In this document: in pieces, positions 6,959 through 14,629 of the stretch | Layout: every line of letters starts with the position of its first letter | Numbering within the stretch: position 1 is the first letter of the stretch | Source of the DNA: Mycolicibacterium sp. J2 | GTDB lineage: Bacteria; Actinomycetota; Actinomycetes; Mycobacteriales; Mycobacteriaceae | Assembly: GCF_026240945.1 (NCBI RefSeq) | Contig: NZ_JAPFPY010000042.1 | Coordinates: 1-35,116 of the forward strand | DNA: 35,116 bases | Direction: 5' to 3' | Notes under the pieces: generated by a model | The model's database searches: none | What the model was told of the DNA's origin: nothing | What the model saw: only the letters and a program-made list of their open reading frames with translations | Position numbers and translations under genes: made by a program

Positions 6959-9517
6959 ATGCACTCAGCCAAGCATGTTGTCGTGGTCGGACACGGCATG
7001 GTCGGACACCGGTTCGTCGAAGCACTGCGATCCCGGGACGCCGAGGGCTCCTGGCGGGTGACCATCCTCTCGGAGGAGGCCGACGCGGCATATGACCGCG
7101 TGGGTCTGACCGGCTACACAGAGCACTGGGATCGGGCGCAACTGGCGCTCCCGGGTAATGACTATGCAGGCGACAACGACGTCGTGCTGCACCTCGGCTT
7201 GGCGGCCCGGGAGATCGACCGGGCCGCCAAGACCGTGACCGCCGCCGACGGCCGTGTCCTGCAGTACGACGCGCTGGTGCTGGCCACCGGGTCCTACGCC
7301 TTCGTGCCGCCGGTGCCCGGACACGACCTGCCGCAGGTGCATGTGTACCGCACGCTCGACGACCTGGACGCCATCCGGGAGGGCGCCAAGACCGCACGGG
7401 ATAGCAACACTCCCGTCGGCGTGGTGATCGGTGGTGGCCTGCTCGGTCTGGAGGCCGCCAACGCGCTACGTGCCTTCGGGTTGACGACGCACGTGCTGGA
7501 GATGTCACCGCATCTGATGGCCAACCAGCTCGACGAGGCCGGTGGCGTGCTGCTGAGCCGGATGATCAAGGGCCTGGGCATCGAGGTGCATACCGCGGTG
7601 GCCACCGAGAGCATCGCGCCGGCGCAGCGGCACCGGCCCATCCGTAAGTCCGCCGTCGACGACTCGGTGCGACTGTCGCTCAACGACGGCAGCACCATCG
7701 ACGCCGGCGTGGTGGTCTTCGCCGCCGGGGTGCGACCGCGTGACGAACTGGCCCGCGCGGCCGGCCTGGAGATCGCGCAGCGCGGTGGTGTGCTGACCGA
7801 TCTGTCCTGTGTGACAAGCGATCCACACATCTACGCGATCGGCGAGGTGGCAGCCATCGAGGGGCGCTGCTACGGCCTGGTCGCACCCGGCTACACCACC
7901 GCCGAAGTGGTGGCCGATCGGCTGCTCGGCGGGGAGGCCGAGTTCCCCGGCGCGGACATGTCCACCAAGCTCAAGCTGCTCGGCGTGGATGTGGCCAGTT
8001 TCGGTGATGCCCAAGGACATACCCCCAACTGCCTGGAGGTCGTGGTCAACGACCCGGTCAAGCAGACCTACGCCAAGCTGGTGCTCTCCGATGACGCCAA
8101 AACCCTGCTCGGCGGCATCCTGGTCGGCGACGCGTCGGCCTACGGGGTGCTGCGCCCGATGGTGGCCAGTGAGCTGCCCGGTGACCCACTGGCTCTGATC
8201 GCCCCGGTGACCGACGGTGACGCACCGGCGCTCGGTGTCGGCGCGCTACCCGATATCGCGCAGATCTGCTCCTGCAACAACGTCACCAAAGGTGATCTGA
8301 AAGAGGCGATCTGCGGTGGTTGCGATGACGTCGCAAGCCTGAAGAAGTGCACGCTGGCCGGCACCTCATGCGGGTCCTGCGTGCCCCTGCTCAAGCAATT
8401 GCTGGAGGCCGAAGGCGTCGAGCAGTCCACGGCGCTGTGTGAACACTTCAGCCAGTCTCGCGCCGAGTTGTTCGAGATCGTCAGTGCCACCGAGATCCGC
8501 ACCTTCTCCGGCCTGATCGAGAAGTTCGGCACCGGAAAAGGCTGCGATATCTGCAAACCCACCGTCGCCTCCATCCTGGCTTCGACCAGTTCGGATCATG
8601 TGCTCGACGGCGAGCAGGCCTCGCTGCAAGATTCCAACGACCATTTCCTGGCCAATATCCAGCGCAACGGCAGCTACTCGGTGGTGCCGCGCTCGCCCGG
8701 CGGGGAGATCACCCCCGAGCAGCTCATCCTGATCGGGGAGATCGCAAGGGATTTCGGGCTGTACACCAAGATCACCGGCGGCCAGCGCATCGACATGTTC
8801 GGCGCGCGGGTCGACCAGTTGCCCGAGATCTGGCGCCGCCTGGTAGACGGCGGTATGGAATCCGGGCACGCCTACGGCAAGTCGCTGCGCACGGTGAAAA
8901 GCTGTGTGGGCAGCACTTGGTGCCGGTACGGGCAGCAGGACTCGGTGAACATGGCCGTCGAGATCGAGAAGCGTTACCGCGGTCTGCGGGCACCACACAA
9001 GATCAAGATGGCGGTGTCCGGCTGCGCTCGTGAGTGCGCCGAGGCGCAGAGCAAGGATGTCGGGATCATCGCCACCGAGCAGGGCTGGAATCTGTACGTG
9101 TGCGGTAATGGCGGTATGTCGCCCCGGCACGCCAAGCTGCTCGCCGGTGACCTCGATGACGAGACGCTGGTGCGTTATGTCGACCGGTTCCTGATGTTCT
9201 ACATCCGCACCGCCGACCGACTGCAGCGCACCGCGCCGTGGCTGGAGGCCATGGACGGCGGCCTGGAACACCTGCGTGACGTGGTGTGCAACGACTCACT
9301 CGGTCTGGCCGCCGAGTTCGAGGCGGCCATGGAACGCCATGTGGCCGGCTACGCCTGTGAATGGAAGGGTGTCCTCGACGATCCGGAGAAGCTGTCGCGG
9401 TTCGTCTCGTTCGTCAATGCGCCCGATGTCGCGGATCCGACGATCGAGTTCACCGAATCGAACGGACGCAAGGTGCCGATCGGGATGCCCACGCTGCGAG
9501 TTCAGGAGAAGGCATGA
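6959..9517 (+). CDS. nirB: NADH-dependent assimilatory nitrite reductase, large subunit
   Basis: An 852-residue enzyme that reduces nitrite to ammonium with NADH in the cytoplasm. Domains in order: FAD-binding fold with GHGMVG (residues 11-16); NAD-binding fold with VVIGGGLLGLEAAN (about 165); BFD-like [2Fe-2S] domain with CSCNNVTKGDL...C..C (about 425-475), followed by a second CDICKPTV segment; then the siroheme/[4Fe-4S] reductase domain, with SCVGSTWCRYG (about 645) and SGCARECAEA (about 685) supplying the four cysteines. ATG 6959 is chosen over the in-frame ATG 6926 because of the perfectly placed -10 box and similarity to mycobacterial NirB N-termini. The stop overlaps the nirD start (ATGA). 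It is homologous to Rv0252. Confidence 0.95.
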   Translation: MHSAKHVVVVGHGMVGHRFVEALRSRDAEGSWRVTILSEEADAAYDRVGLTGYTEHWDRAQLALPGNDYAGDNDVVLHLGLAAREIDRAAKTVTAADGRVLQYDALVLATGSYAFVPPVPGHDLPQVHVYRTLDDLDAIREGAKTARDSNTPVGVVIGGGLLGLEAANALRAFGLTTHVLEMSPHLMANQLDEAGGVLLSRMIKGLGIEVHTAVATESIAPAQRHRPIRKSAVDDSVRLSLNDGSTIDAGVVVFAAGVRPRDELARAAGLEIAQRGGVLTDLSCVTSDPHIYAIGEVAAIEGRCYGLVAPGYTTAEVVADRLLGGEAEFPGADMSTKLKLLGVDVASFGDAQGHTPNCLEVVVNDPVKQTYAKLVLSDDAKTLLGGILVGDASAYGVLRPMVASELPGDPLALIAPVTDGDAPALGVGALPDIAQICSCNNVTKGDLKEAICGGCDDVASLKKCTLAGTSCGSCVPLLKQLLEAEGVEQSTALCEHFSQSRAELFEIVSATEIRTFSGLIEKFGTGKGCDICKPTVASILASTSSDHVLDGEQASLQDSNDHFLANIQRNGSYSVVPRSPGGEITPEQLILIGEIARDFGLYTKITGGQRIDMFGARVDQLPEIWRRLVDGGMESGHAYGKSLRTVKSCVGSTWCRYGQQDSVNMAVEIEKRYRGLRAPHKIKMAVSGCARECAEAQSKDVGIIATEQGWNLYVCGNGGMSPRHAKLLAGDLDDETLVRYVDRFLMFYIRTADRLQRTAPWLEAMDGGLEHLRDVVCNDSLGLAAEFEAAMERHVAGYACEWKGVLDDPEKLSRFVSFVNAPDVADPTIEFTESNGRKVPIGMPTLRVQEKA

Positions 9518-9885
9518 CGCTGCTCGACGACCGCAAACACGTTGACTCCCAGGATGATCGGGAGTGGATCACGGCGTGCGCGTACGACCGCCTGCTGCCG
9601 TGTCGTGGTGTGGGCGTGCTGCTGCCCGACCGAACCCAGGTGGCACTGTTCCGGCTGGACGACGGCTCGTTGCACGCCGTCGGCAATATCGACCCGTTCT
9701 CCGGCGCCGCGGTGATATCACGCGGGATCGTCGGCGATCGCGCTGGGCGCGCCTGCGTGCAATCGCCAATCAAAAAGCAGGCCTTCGCGTTTGACGACGG
9801 CAGCTGTCTCGACGACCCAGATGTCGCGCTGGCGGTGTTCCGGACCCGGCTTACGCCGGACGGTCTCGTGCAGATCGCGGTGTAG
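9514..9885 (+). CDS. nirD: Nitrite reductase small subunit
   Basis: A 123-residue NirD protein, the partner of NirB. It has the Rieske-like beta fold (VALFRLDDGSLHAVGNIDPFSGAAVISRGIVGD) but not the two Cys-His pairs of a true Rieske cluster, as is normal for NirD. ATG 9514 overlaps the nirB stop by four bases (ATGA), which couples translation. The end overlaps the convergent gene at 9851 by 35 bases. It corresponds to Rv0253. Confidence 0.93.
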   Translation: MTLLDDRKHVDSQDDREWITACAYDRLLPCRGVGVLLPDRTQVALFRLDDGSLHAVGNIDPFSGAAVISRGIVGDRAGRACVQSPIKKQAFAFDDGSCLDDPDVALAVFRTRLTPDGLVQIAV

Positions 9886-10117
9886 CGGCGGCCCAATGGG
9901 CGTCACGGCCGGGACCCGGGCGGCGGACCACGTCACCGCGGCGCTCCAGCACGGTGAGGTTGCGGTACACGGACTCGATGACGGCGTCCTTGCCTGCCCG
10001 GTCTACCCTGCGTTGCGCGTAGTCGCGCAGCTCAGCGGTGGTCAAGGTGCCATCGGTGTCGTCCAGCGCCGCCAGCAGCCACTCCCGCAGCTGCGCCGCC
10101 CCCCATTGTGAAGCCAT
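9851..10117 (-). CDS. Small winged-helix-like hypothetical protein
   Basis: An 88-residue protein starting MASQWGAAQLREWLLAALDD. The segment LTTAELRDYAQRRVDRAGKD..IESVYRNLTVLERRGDVVRR reads like a winged helix: two short helices, a recognition helix with SVYRNLTVLE and an Arg-rich wing. It is therefore probably a small DNA-binding protein; the fold call is by eye and no named family is recognised. It converges on nirD and overlaps it by 35 bases. There is no Shine-Dalgarno sequence, but TACTAT on the minus strand (10125-10130) lies 7 bases before the ATG, giving a leaderless or nearly leaderless message. Confidence 0.6.
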   Translation of the reverse strand: MASQWGAAQLREWLLAALDDTDGTLTTAELRDYAQRRVDRAGKDAVIESVYRNLTVLERRGDVVRRPGPGRDAHWAAATPRSARDRPA

Positions 10118-10124
10118 CGCAGAG

Positions 10125-10130
10125 ATAGTA
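10125..10130 (-). promoter_or_regulatory. -10 box for the 88-residue protein
   Basis: On the minus strand TACTAT (TANNNT) lies 7 bases before ATG 10117. The following plus-strand stretch 10131-10339 holds no gene I can support. Confidence 0.4.
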
Positions 10131-10339
10131 ACCGAGTAGCGGGGCCACTCCCTAGTTCAGGGTTATGTCAGGCACGGCACCCGACGGCAAGTTGAAAAGT
10201 GCTGCGAGATTTGGTATCTCCGACCGGCTTGGGCGCAGGTGTCCAGTCGGATATCGCCGCGAACGGTTAGCTGCCGCCGGCCGAGGCAGGACCAGGAGCG
10301 GGATGAGCGGGCCAATACGTCCGATTGTGACGTTGCTGG

Positions 10340-11035
10340 CTACGCCGCGACGCGCATCCCGTCGACCCGGGCCCGGCGGAACCGGCTGGCGATCAAGCGC
10401 ACCATGCCGGGGTGGATGCCGAGTGGGTCACCGACGATATCGGCGCCGGAGGCACGCAACCGATCCTGGAAGAGGCCGTCGGCAAGCAGGTAGGACGCGA
10501 CCGCCACCCGCCGGCCGCAGCGGCCGCGGGCGGCAGCGACGGCGTCCCCGACGGTCGGGGTGCCGGTAGCGGCGAAGGCGAGCTCGACGCGGTCACCGGT
10601 GAGCGCTGACAGCATGGCTGCGGTTCGGCGTACATCGGAGGCGGCACTGGGATCCGATGTTCCCGCTGCCGCCATCACCACCGAATCGCCGGTACGCCAA
10701 CCGGATTCGTACAGCCGATCGGCCATCACCCGGACCGTGCCCTGGCACGGCCCCAGTGGCGGGGTCACCACGACCCGGCGGTGCCCGCTGGCGGCGACGT
10801 GGGCGGGCACGTCGACCCGCACGTGATAGCCACCGGCCAGGAAAGCCGGCACCACGACGGCCGGTTCGTCGCCGGGCAACGAGTCCAGCACCTCACGCGG
10901 GGTCGGTCCGAGCACGTCGACGAACGCCACGTGAACCTCCCGGTCCAGCACCGCGGACACCCGCTGGGCCAGGTCCCCGATCATGTTCACGCCGCCGGCC
11001 TTGCGGGTGCCGTGCGCCACCAGTACGTAGCTCAT
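10340..11035 (-). CDS. CbiX-type sirohydrochlorin chelatase
   Basis: A 231-residue class II chelatase that inserts a metal into sirohydrochlorin, a step in making siroheme, the cofactor of NirB. Visible are the N-terminal metal-binding LVAHGTRKAGG (residues 4-14, His at 7), HVAFVDVLGPTPREVL (about 38), VVPAFLAGGYHVRVDVP (about 60, the second conserved His) and a repeated second half starting near VVMAAAGTSDPSA (about 115). A long overlapping frame extends upstream, but the true start is ATG 11035, which overlaps the stop of the preceding gene by four bases (ATGA). It corresponds to Rv0259c. Metal choice (iron or cobalt) cannot be read from the sequence; the nitrite-assimilation context favours iron. 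Confidence 0.85.
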   Translation of the reverse strand: MSYVLVAHGTRKAGGVNMIGDLAQRVSAVLDREVHVAFVDVLGPTPREVLDSLPGDEPAVVVPAFLAGGYHVRVDVPAHVAASGHRRVVVTPPLGPCQGTVRVMADRLYESGWRTGDSVVMAAAGTSDPSAASDVRRTAAMLSALTGDRVELAFAATGTPTVGDAVAAARGRCGRRVAVASYLLADGLFQDRLRASGADIVGDPLGIHPGMVRLIASRFRRARVDGMRVAA

Positions 11036-12171
11036 GCCGGCACCTCGTCGACCGCCAACCGATAGCCGCGCTTGACCACCGTCGCGACGATGTTCTTGTC
11101 GCCCAAGGCCGTTCGCAAGCGCAAGACGGCGGTCTCCACGGCGTGGGTGTCGGTGCCGCTGCCAGGCAGGGCGCCCAGCAGATCGGCGCGCGACACCACC
11201 GCACCCGGCCGGTGCGCCAAGGCGCGGATGGTGGCCATACTCGCCGGTGGCAACTCCTTGACCACCTCGTCGACCATCACGCAGGTCCCGCGGATCTCCA
11301 GGACGTGCCCCGCGACGCGGATGCGGCGGGACTGCAACAGCGGCAACTCGTCGGTGATGTGGCGGGCCAGGGCACCCAGCCGCATCCGCTCCGGTGACGA
11401 GGTCGGCACGCCAAGGCGCACCAGCGGTCGGGCGGTCACCGGACCCACGCACATCGCGTGCACCGTGGTCCGCAACGCCTGCAGCAGTGCGTCCTCCACG
11501 CCGAGCTCGTCGGCCCGCATCAGCATGGCTGCGACCGCCGGCGCGGAGGTGAAGCTGACGGCGTCGTAGCGCTGATCGGCGATGCCCATCACCAGCTGGT
11601 CGAACGCACCGCCCCGCGGTGCGGGATGCCAGCGGTAAACCCGGATCGGGACCACCTCGGCGCCGGCTGCCTCCAGCTCGTCGAGGAACTCGGGGAACGG
11701 GTCCCATTCCTCGGTCGCACCGTGCAATTGCACCGCGATGCGCATACCGACGATGCCGCCTTCCAACAGGTAGTGCAGCAGCTCGCGGGAGGACTCGGAT
11801 TCCGGTGACCATTCCTCGGGCAGCCCGGCCGCGCGCAGCGCCCCGGTCGCCTTGGGACCACGGGACACGATGCGTGCCTTGGACAATGCAGCGGTCAGTT
11901 CGTGGGCCAGCCCCCAGCCGTCGGCCGCCGCGATCCAGCCGCGCAGACCGATGCCGGTGGTGGCGATGACAATATCCGGCGGCGTCGCGATCAGGGCTTC
12001 GGTATTGGCTCGCAGCTCGTCGTCGTCGGGTAGCGGCACCATGGTGATGGCGGCGGCCGACGTGACGTCGGCGCCACGACGGGTCAGCAGCGCGGCAAGC
12101 TCTTCGGACCGGCGGGCGGAGGTGACGGCGACCCGGAACCCGGTGAGCGGAGCCCAATCAGGTTCAGTCAT
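11032..12171 (-). CDS. nnaR: HemD-like/winged-helix regulator of nitrate and nitrite assimilation
   Basis: A 379-residue fusion. Residues 1-260 are a uroporphyrinogen-III synthase (HemD) domain (FRVAVTSARRSEELAALLTR, ATTGIGLRGWI, VSFTSAPAVAAML, CVGPVTARPLVRLG). Residues 280-379 form an OmpR/PhoB-type winged helix (VLEIRGTCVMVD, LLGALPGSGTDTHAVETAVLRLRTALG, VATVVKRGYRL). This architecture is that of Rv0260c and of M. smegmatis NnaR, which acts with GlnR to switch on nirBD and related genes. Whether the HemD part still makes uroporphyrinogen III is open. Start ATG 12171 matches the family length; upstream in-frame codons run through the GlnR-box region. The stop overlaps the chelatase start, so regulator and siroheme enzyme are coupled. 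Confidence 0.88.
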   Translation of the reverse strand: MTEPDWAPLTGFRVAVTSARRSEELAALLTRRGADVTSAAAITMVPLPDDDELRANTEALIATPPDIVIATTGIGLRGWIAAADGWGLAHELTAALSKARIVSRGPKATGALRAAGLPEEWSPESESSRELLHYLLEGGIVGMRIAVQLHGATEEWDPFPEFLDELEAAGAEVVPIRVYRWHPAPRGGAFDQLVMGIADQRYDAVSFTSAPAVAAMLMRADELGVEDALLQALRTTVHAMCVGPVTARPLVRLGVPTSSPERMRLGALARHITDELPLLQSRRIRVAGHVLEIRGTCVMVDEVVKELPPASMATIRALAHRPGAVVSRADLLGALPGSGTDTHAVETAVLRLRTALGDKNIVATVVKRGYRLAVDEVPA

Positions 12172-12193
12172 GGCACCTGTGTATTCAGGGCAT

Positions 12194-12209
12194 GTTTCGC
12201 GCGAGTTAA
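12194..12209 (-). promoter_or_regulatory. Strong GlnR box upstream of nnaR
   Basis: Read on the minus strand, TTAAC-TCGCGC-GAAAC matches the GlnR consensus (gTnAC-n6-GaAAC) with a perfect second half. It lies 23-38 bases before the nnaR start codon. A second box follows 22 bases upstream. Confidence 0.55.
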
Positions 12210-12215
12210 TCCACT

Positions 12216-12231
12216 GTTGCGCATGTGTGTC
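12216..12231 (-). promoter_or_regulatory. Second GlnR-like box upstream of nnaR
   Basis: On the minus strand GACAC-ACATGC-GCAAC keeps AC-n9-AC and a good GcAAC half. It is spaced 22 bases, two helical turns, from the first box, so two dimers could bind the same face of the DNA. Confidence 0.45.
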
Positions 12232-12360
12232 ACCTGGGCAGATGAGCGTGGGCAGCGGCGCATGCGGACCACCGTAAGAAGGCAATGTTGCGCTGTCACT
12301 GCCTGCGATATCCCAGCCGTGAACTTCCGCTCACTCTCGGCGCTGTACTTCTGTGAGGTC

Positions 12361-12374
12361 GGGCCGGCCGGCCC
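12361..12374. terminator. Perfect 14-bp GC palindrome after the aac(2') stop
   Basis: GGGCCGGCCGGCCC directly abuts the stop codon of the acetyltransferase gene. The pairing can be extended by GTGA/TCAC around a bulge (from about 12353 to 12378). It is a probable terminator-like stem or transcript end; the rest of 12172-12352 holds only the GlnR boxes. Confidence 0.4.
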
Positions 12375-12914
12375 TCACCAGACGTCGCCGTCGCGCCAAT
12401 CGCAGGTCAGCGCGCCGTCGAAGTCGAGTTCGGCGGTGACCGGCAGGACGTAGACGTCCCCGTCGTCCTCGGGGGTGCGGGTGATCCCGGCGGGCGCCAA
12501 CACCGACGTCTCGCCGCGCCACGGGCGCCAACCGCGACCGGCGTACAGCGTCCGGCCGGCATCCGATGAACTCAGCGCACCCAGTTCGTAGGCGCCCCGC
12601 AGCACCTGCTCCAAGGCGTCCAGCACCGCTGCGGCCAATCCCTGCCCCCGCCAGTCCTCACGCACGGCCACGGCCTCGACGTAACCGCAGCGCAGCGCCC
12701 GGCCCTGGTGCAGCAGGCGGCGCGCGACGACGGCGCCGTGGGCGATGATCGCGCCGCGATGACACACCAGCGCGTGCATGCCCCCGAGGGCGTGTTCCCA
12801 GTCGGCGTCGGTGAACCCACCGTCGAACGCGTCGTGCACCATCTGCCGGGCATCGTCGCGTGTGTCACCGTCGAGGTCGGCGGTATGGATCAGGCGTGCG
12901 GTGTGTACCCCCAC
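12375..12914 (-). CDS. aac(2')-I: Aminoglycoside 2'-N-acetyltransferase
   Basis: A 179-residue GNAT enzyme that acetylates the 2' amino group of aminoglycosides using acetyl-CoA. It is close to mycobacterial AAC(2')-Ic/-Id along its full length: HTARLIHTADLD (4-15), DWEHALGGMHALV (38-50), LRCGYVEAVAVREDWRGQGL (74-93, with the acetyl-CoA loop RGQGLA), GALSSSDAGRTLYAGRGW and the typical C-terminus CDWRDGDVW. It is chromosomal and intrinsic in mycobacteria, in the same neighbourhood as Rv0262c. A role in cell-wall or mycothiol-like metabolism has been suggested for the family but is not shown here. The start is GTG 12914. It lies 44 bases after pxpC and is probably co-transcribed with it. Confidence 0.92.
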   Translation of the reverse strand: MGVHTARLIHTADLDGDTRDDARQMVHDAFDGGFTDADWEHALGGMHALVCHRGAIIAHGAVVARRLLHQGRALRCGYVEAVAVREDWRGQGLAAAVLDALEQVLRGAYELGALSSSDAGRTLYAGRGWRPWRGETSVLAPAGITRTPEDDGDVYVLPVTAELDFDGALTCDWRDGDVW

Positions 12915-12958
12915 CCTGTCGTTGTACCAGCCCGGGCGCCGGGCCGAGCCGAGTTCGG

Positions 12959-13840
12959 CTACTGCACCGGACCGCGGGGGTGCGACCAGTGCAGCCGGAT
13001 GGTCTGACCGGGCCGCGCCTGGCCGACGCGGTCGAGGTCGGCGTCGGTGATCACGCCGATCACCGGGTATCCACCTGTCACCGGATGATCGGGTCCGAGG
13101 ATCACCGGAAAACCGTTGGGCGGCACCTGGATTGCGCCCCGCGTGGCACCCTCGCTGGGCAGCTGCCGGTCCGGCCAGCGATACTCCAGCGGCATGCCGA
13201 CCAGCCGCATCCCGACCCGGTCACTGCGATTGGTGACCAGCCAGTTGGTGCGCACCAGGATGTCCGGGTCGACGAACCAGTCGTCCCGCGGCCCCGGCAC
13301 CACATCCAGCTCCAGGATGTCGGCCTCGATCGATGCCACCGGCGCCTGCTCCAGCTCGGGGAAGTCCGTGGTGTGCTCGCCGACCGGCAGTACGTCGCCG
13401 GCGCGCAGCGGAGCCGGGCCGATCGCCGACATCACGTCATAACTGCGTGAGCCGAGCACCGGTGCGACGTCGATCCCGCCACGCACCGCCAGATAGCTGC
13501 GCAGACCCGAGTGAGGAGCGCCGAGCGAGATCACCTCGCCGTCATGAGCGTAATGGATGCTGTTGGTCCCGAACGGCTTTCCGTTGACCGACGGATCGGT
13601 GTCGGCGCCCGTCACCGCGATCGCGACGTCGCCGCCGCGCACCCGCGCCGAGAAGCCGCCGAAGGTCACCTCGACCGTGGCGGACTCGCCCGGGTTGGCC
13701 ACCAGTCGGTTGGCCAGGGTGTGGGCCCGGCGGTCGGCGGCACCCGATCGGGTGACTCCCATATGGGCCAGTCCGGGCCGGCCCAGGTCCTCCACCAGGG
13801 CCAGCGGGCCGGTGCGCAGTACTTCCAGCGTGACGGTCAT
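12959..13840 (-). CDS. pxpC: 5-oxoprolinase subunit C (biotin-dependent carboxyltransferase family)
   Basis: A 293-residue PxpC/KipA-family protein. With PxpB (and PxpA elsewhere) it hydrolyses 5-oxoproline to glutamate with ATP. Family blocks are VEDLGRPGLAHMGVTRSGAAD (about 17), ANRLVANP, ATVEVTFGG, YLAVRGGIDV (about 120), VLGSRSYD, and near the C-terminus GAIQVPPNGFPVILGPDHPVTGGYPVIG, the most conserved segment of the family. ATG 13840 is preceded by GGAGG at 7 nt and overlaps the pxpB stop by four bases. It is homologous to Rv0263c, older databases naming it allophanate hydrolase subunit 2. Confidence 0.9.
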   Translation of the reverse strand: MTVTLEVLRTGPLALVEDLGRPGLAHMGVTRSGAADRRAHTLANRLVANPGESATVEVTFGGFSARVRGGDVAIAVTGADTDPSVNGKPFGTNSIHYAHDGEVISLGAPHSGLRSYLAVRGGIDVAPVLGSRSYDVMSAIGPAPLRAGDVLPVGEHTTDFPELEQAPVASIEADILELDVVPGPRDDWFVDPDILVRTNWLVTNRSDRVGMRLVGMPLEYRWPDRQLPSEGATRGAIQVPPNGFPVILGPDHPVTGGYPVIGVITDADLDRVGQARPGQTIRLHWSHPRGPVQ

Positions 13841-14484
13841 GCGGTTGCCTCCTGGAAACGGACGGTCATCCCGGGCACCAGCAGTGCCGGTTGATCGCGG
13901 TTGATATCCCACATCACGGCATCGGTGCGCCCGATCAGCTGCCAGCCGCCCGGCGTCTCGCGCGGATAGACCCCGGTGAACTCACCGGCCAGCGCCACCG
14001 CGCCGGCCGGGACCCGGGTGCGCGGTTCGGCACGGCGCGGCACCTGCAGCCGCGGATCGCCACCGACCAGGTAGGCGAAACCCGGTGCGAAGCCACCGAA
14101 ACCCACCTGCCAGAGGCTGCCGGTGTGGGCGGCGACGACCTGGGCGCGGCTCAGCCCGGTCAGCTCGGCCACCGCGTCGAGGTCGGCGCCGTCGTAGACG
14201 ACGTCGATGACCACGTCCGGGCCGGCCGGGGCCGCCGCATCGCCATGGTCGGCGCGCAGCTTGCCCAGCCGTTGCCGGGTCGGGGCCAGGTAGCGCGGGC
14301 CGGCCAGCTTGAGCAGGATGGTGCGCGACGCGGGCACGATATCGACGACGCCGAGCAGGTCGGCATTTCGGATGGCGGCAGTCCACGCCAATACTTCGGC
14401 GGTGCTGCCGAACTCGAGGAGCAGGGCCTGATCCCCGTATTCACGAACGGTGCTGAGCACCGGTGACTCCGTTGTGACTGTCAT
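13837..14484 (-). CDS. pxpB: 5-oxoprolinase subunit B
   Basis: A 215-residue PxpB/KipI-family protein, the cyclophilin-like partner of PxpC. It begins with REYGDQALLLEFGS and carries the diagnostic stretch GFAPGFAYL.GGDPRL, VPAGAVALAGEFTGVYPRETPGGW and IGRTDAVMWD (residues about 130-195). It is coupled to pxpC through an ATGA overlap and corresponds to Rv0264c. The usual third partner, PxpA (LamB/YcsF), is not in the window. It is the first gene of the operon that runs to aac(2'). Confidence 0.9.
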   Translation of the reverse strand: MTVTTESPVLSTVREYGDQALLLEFGSTAEVLAWTAAIRNADLLGVVDIVPASRTILLKLAGPRYLAPTRQRLGKLRADHGDAAAPAGPDVVIDVVYDGADLDAVAELTGLSRAQVVAAHTGSLWQVGFGGFAPGFAYLVGGDPRLQVPRRAEPRTRVPAGAVALAGEFTGVYPRETPGGWQLIGRTDAVMWDINRDQPALLVPGMTVRFQEATA

Positions 14485-14519
14485 CTGCCAACGCTACCGC
14501 CGGGTAACAACAATGCGGG

Positions 14520-14554
14520 GCGCTCTGGGAGCTTTGCCAGAGGAGCCTTAGCGC
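14520..14554. terminator. Imperfect hairpin between yhhQ-like gene and pxpB
   Basis: CTCTGG (14523-14528) pairs with CCAGAG (14537-14542) around an 8-base loop. GCG before and CGC after can close an outer stem. It lies about 75 bases past the stop of the transporter gene and may end that transcript. Confidence 0.35.
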
Positions 14555-14557
14555 TTG

Positions 14558-14625
14558 CTCATGCGCGATCCGCCTTCGGCTTCTCGCTGGCCTCATGCGC
14601 GATCCGCCTTCGGCTTCTCGCTGGC
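14558..14625. repeat. Perfect 34-bp tandem duplication
   Basis: The 34-base unit at 14558-14591 (starting CTCATGCGCGATCCGCC) is repeated without change at 14592-14625. It begins four bases beyond the stop codon of the downstream-facing transporter gene (stop 14630-14632). Two identical copies point to a recent slip or duplication. Confidence 0.9.
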
Positions 14626-14629
14626 CTGT

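Noticed and set aside
10131..10339. A plus-strand frame from ATG 10165 as a gene
   Set aside because: There is no ribosome-binding site or family resemblance, and the frame continues as Arg-rich antisense of the chelatase.
10340..12157. A minus-strand frame of 605 codons covering the chelatase and most of nnaR
   Set aside because: Its first 374 codons are Arg/Gly/Pro-rich out-of-frame translation of nnaR; only the part from 11035 matches a family.
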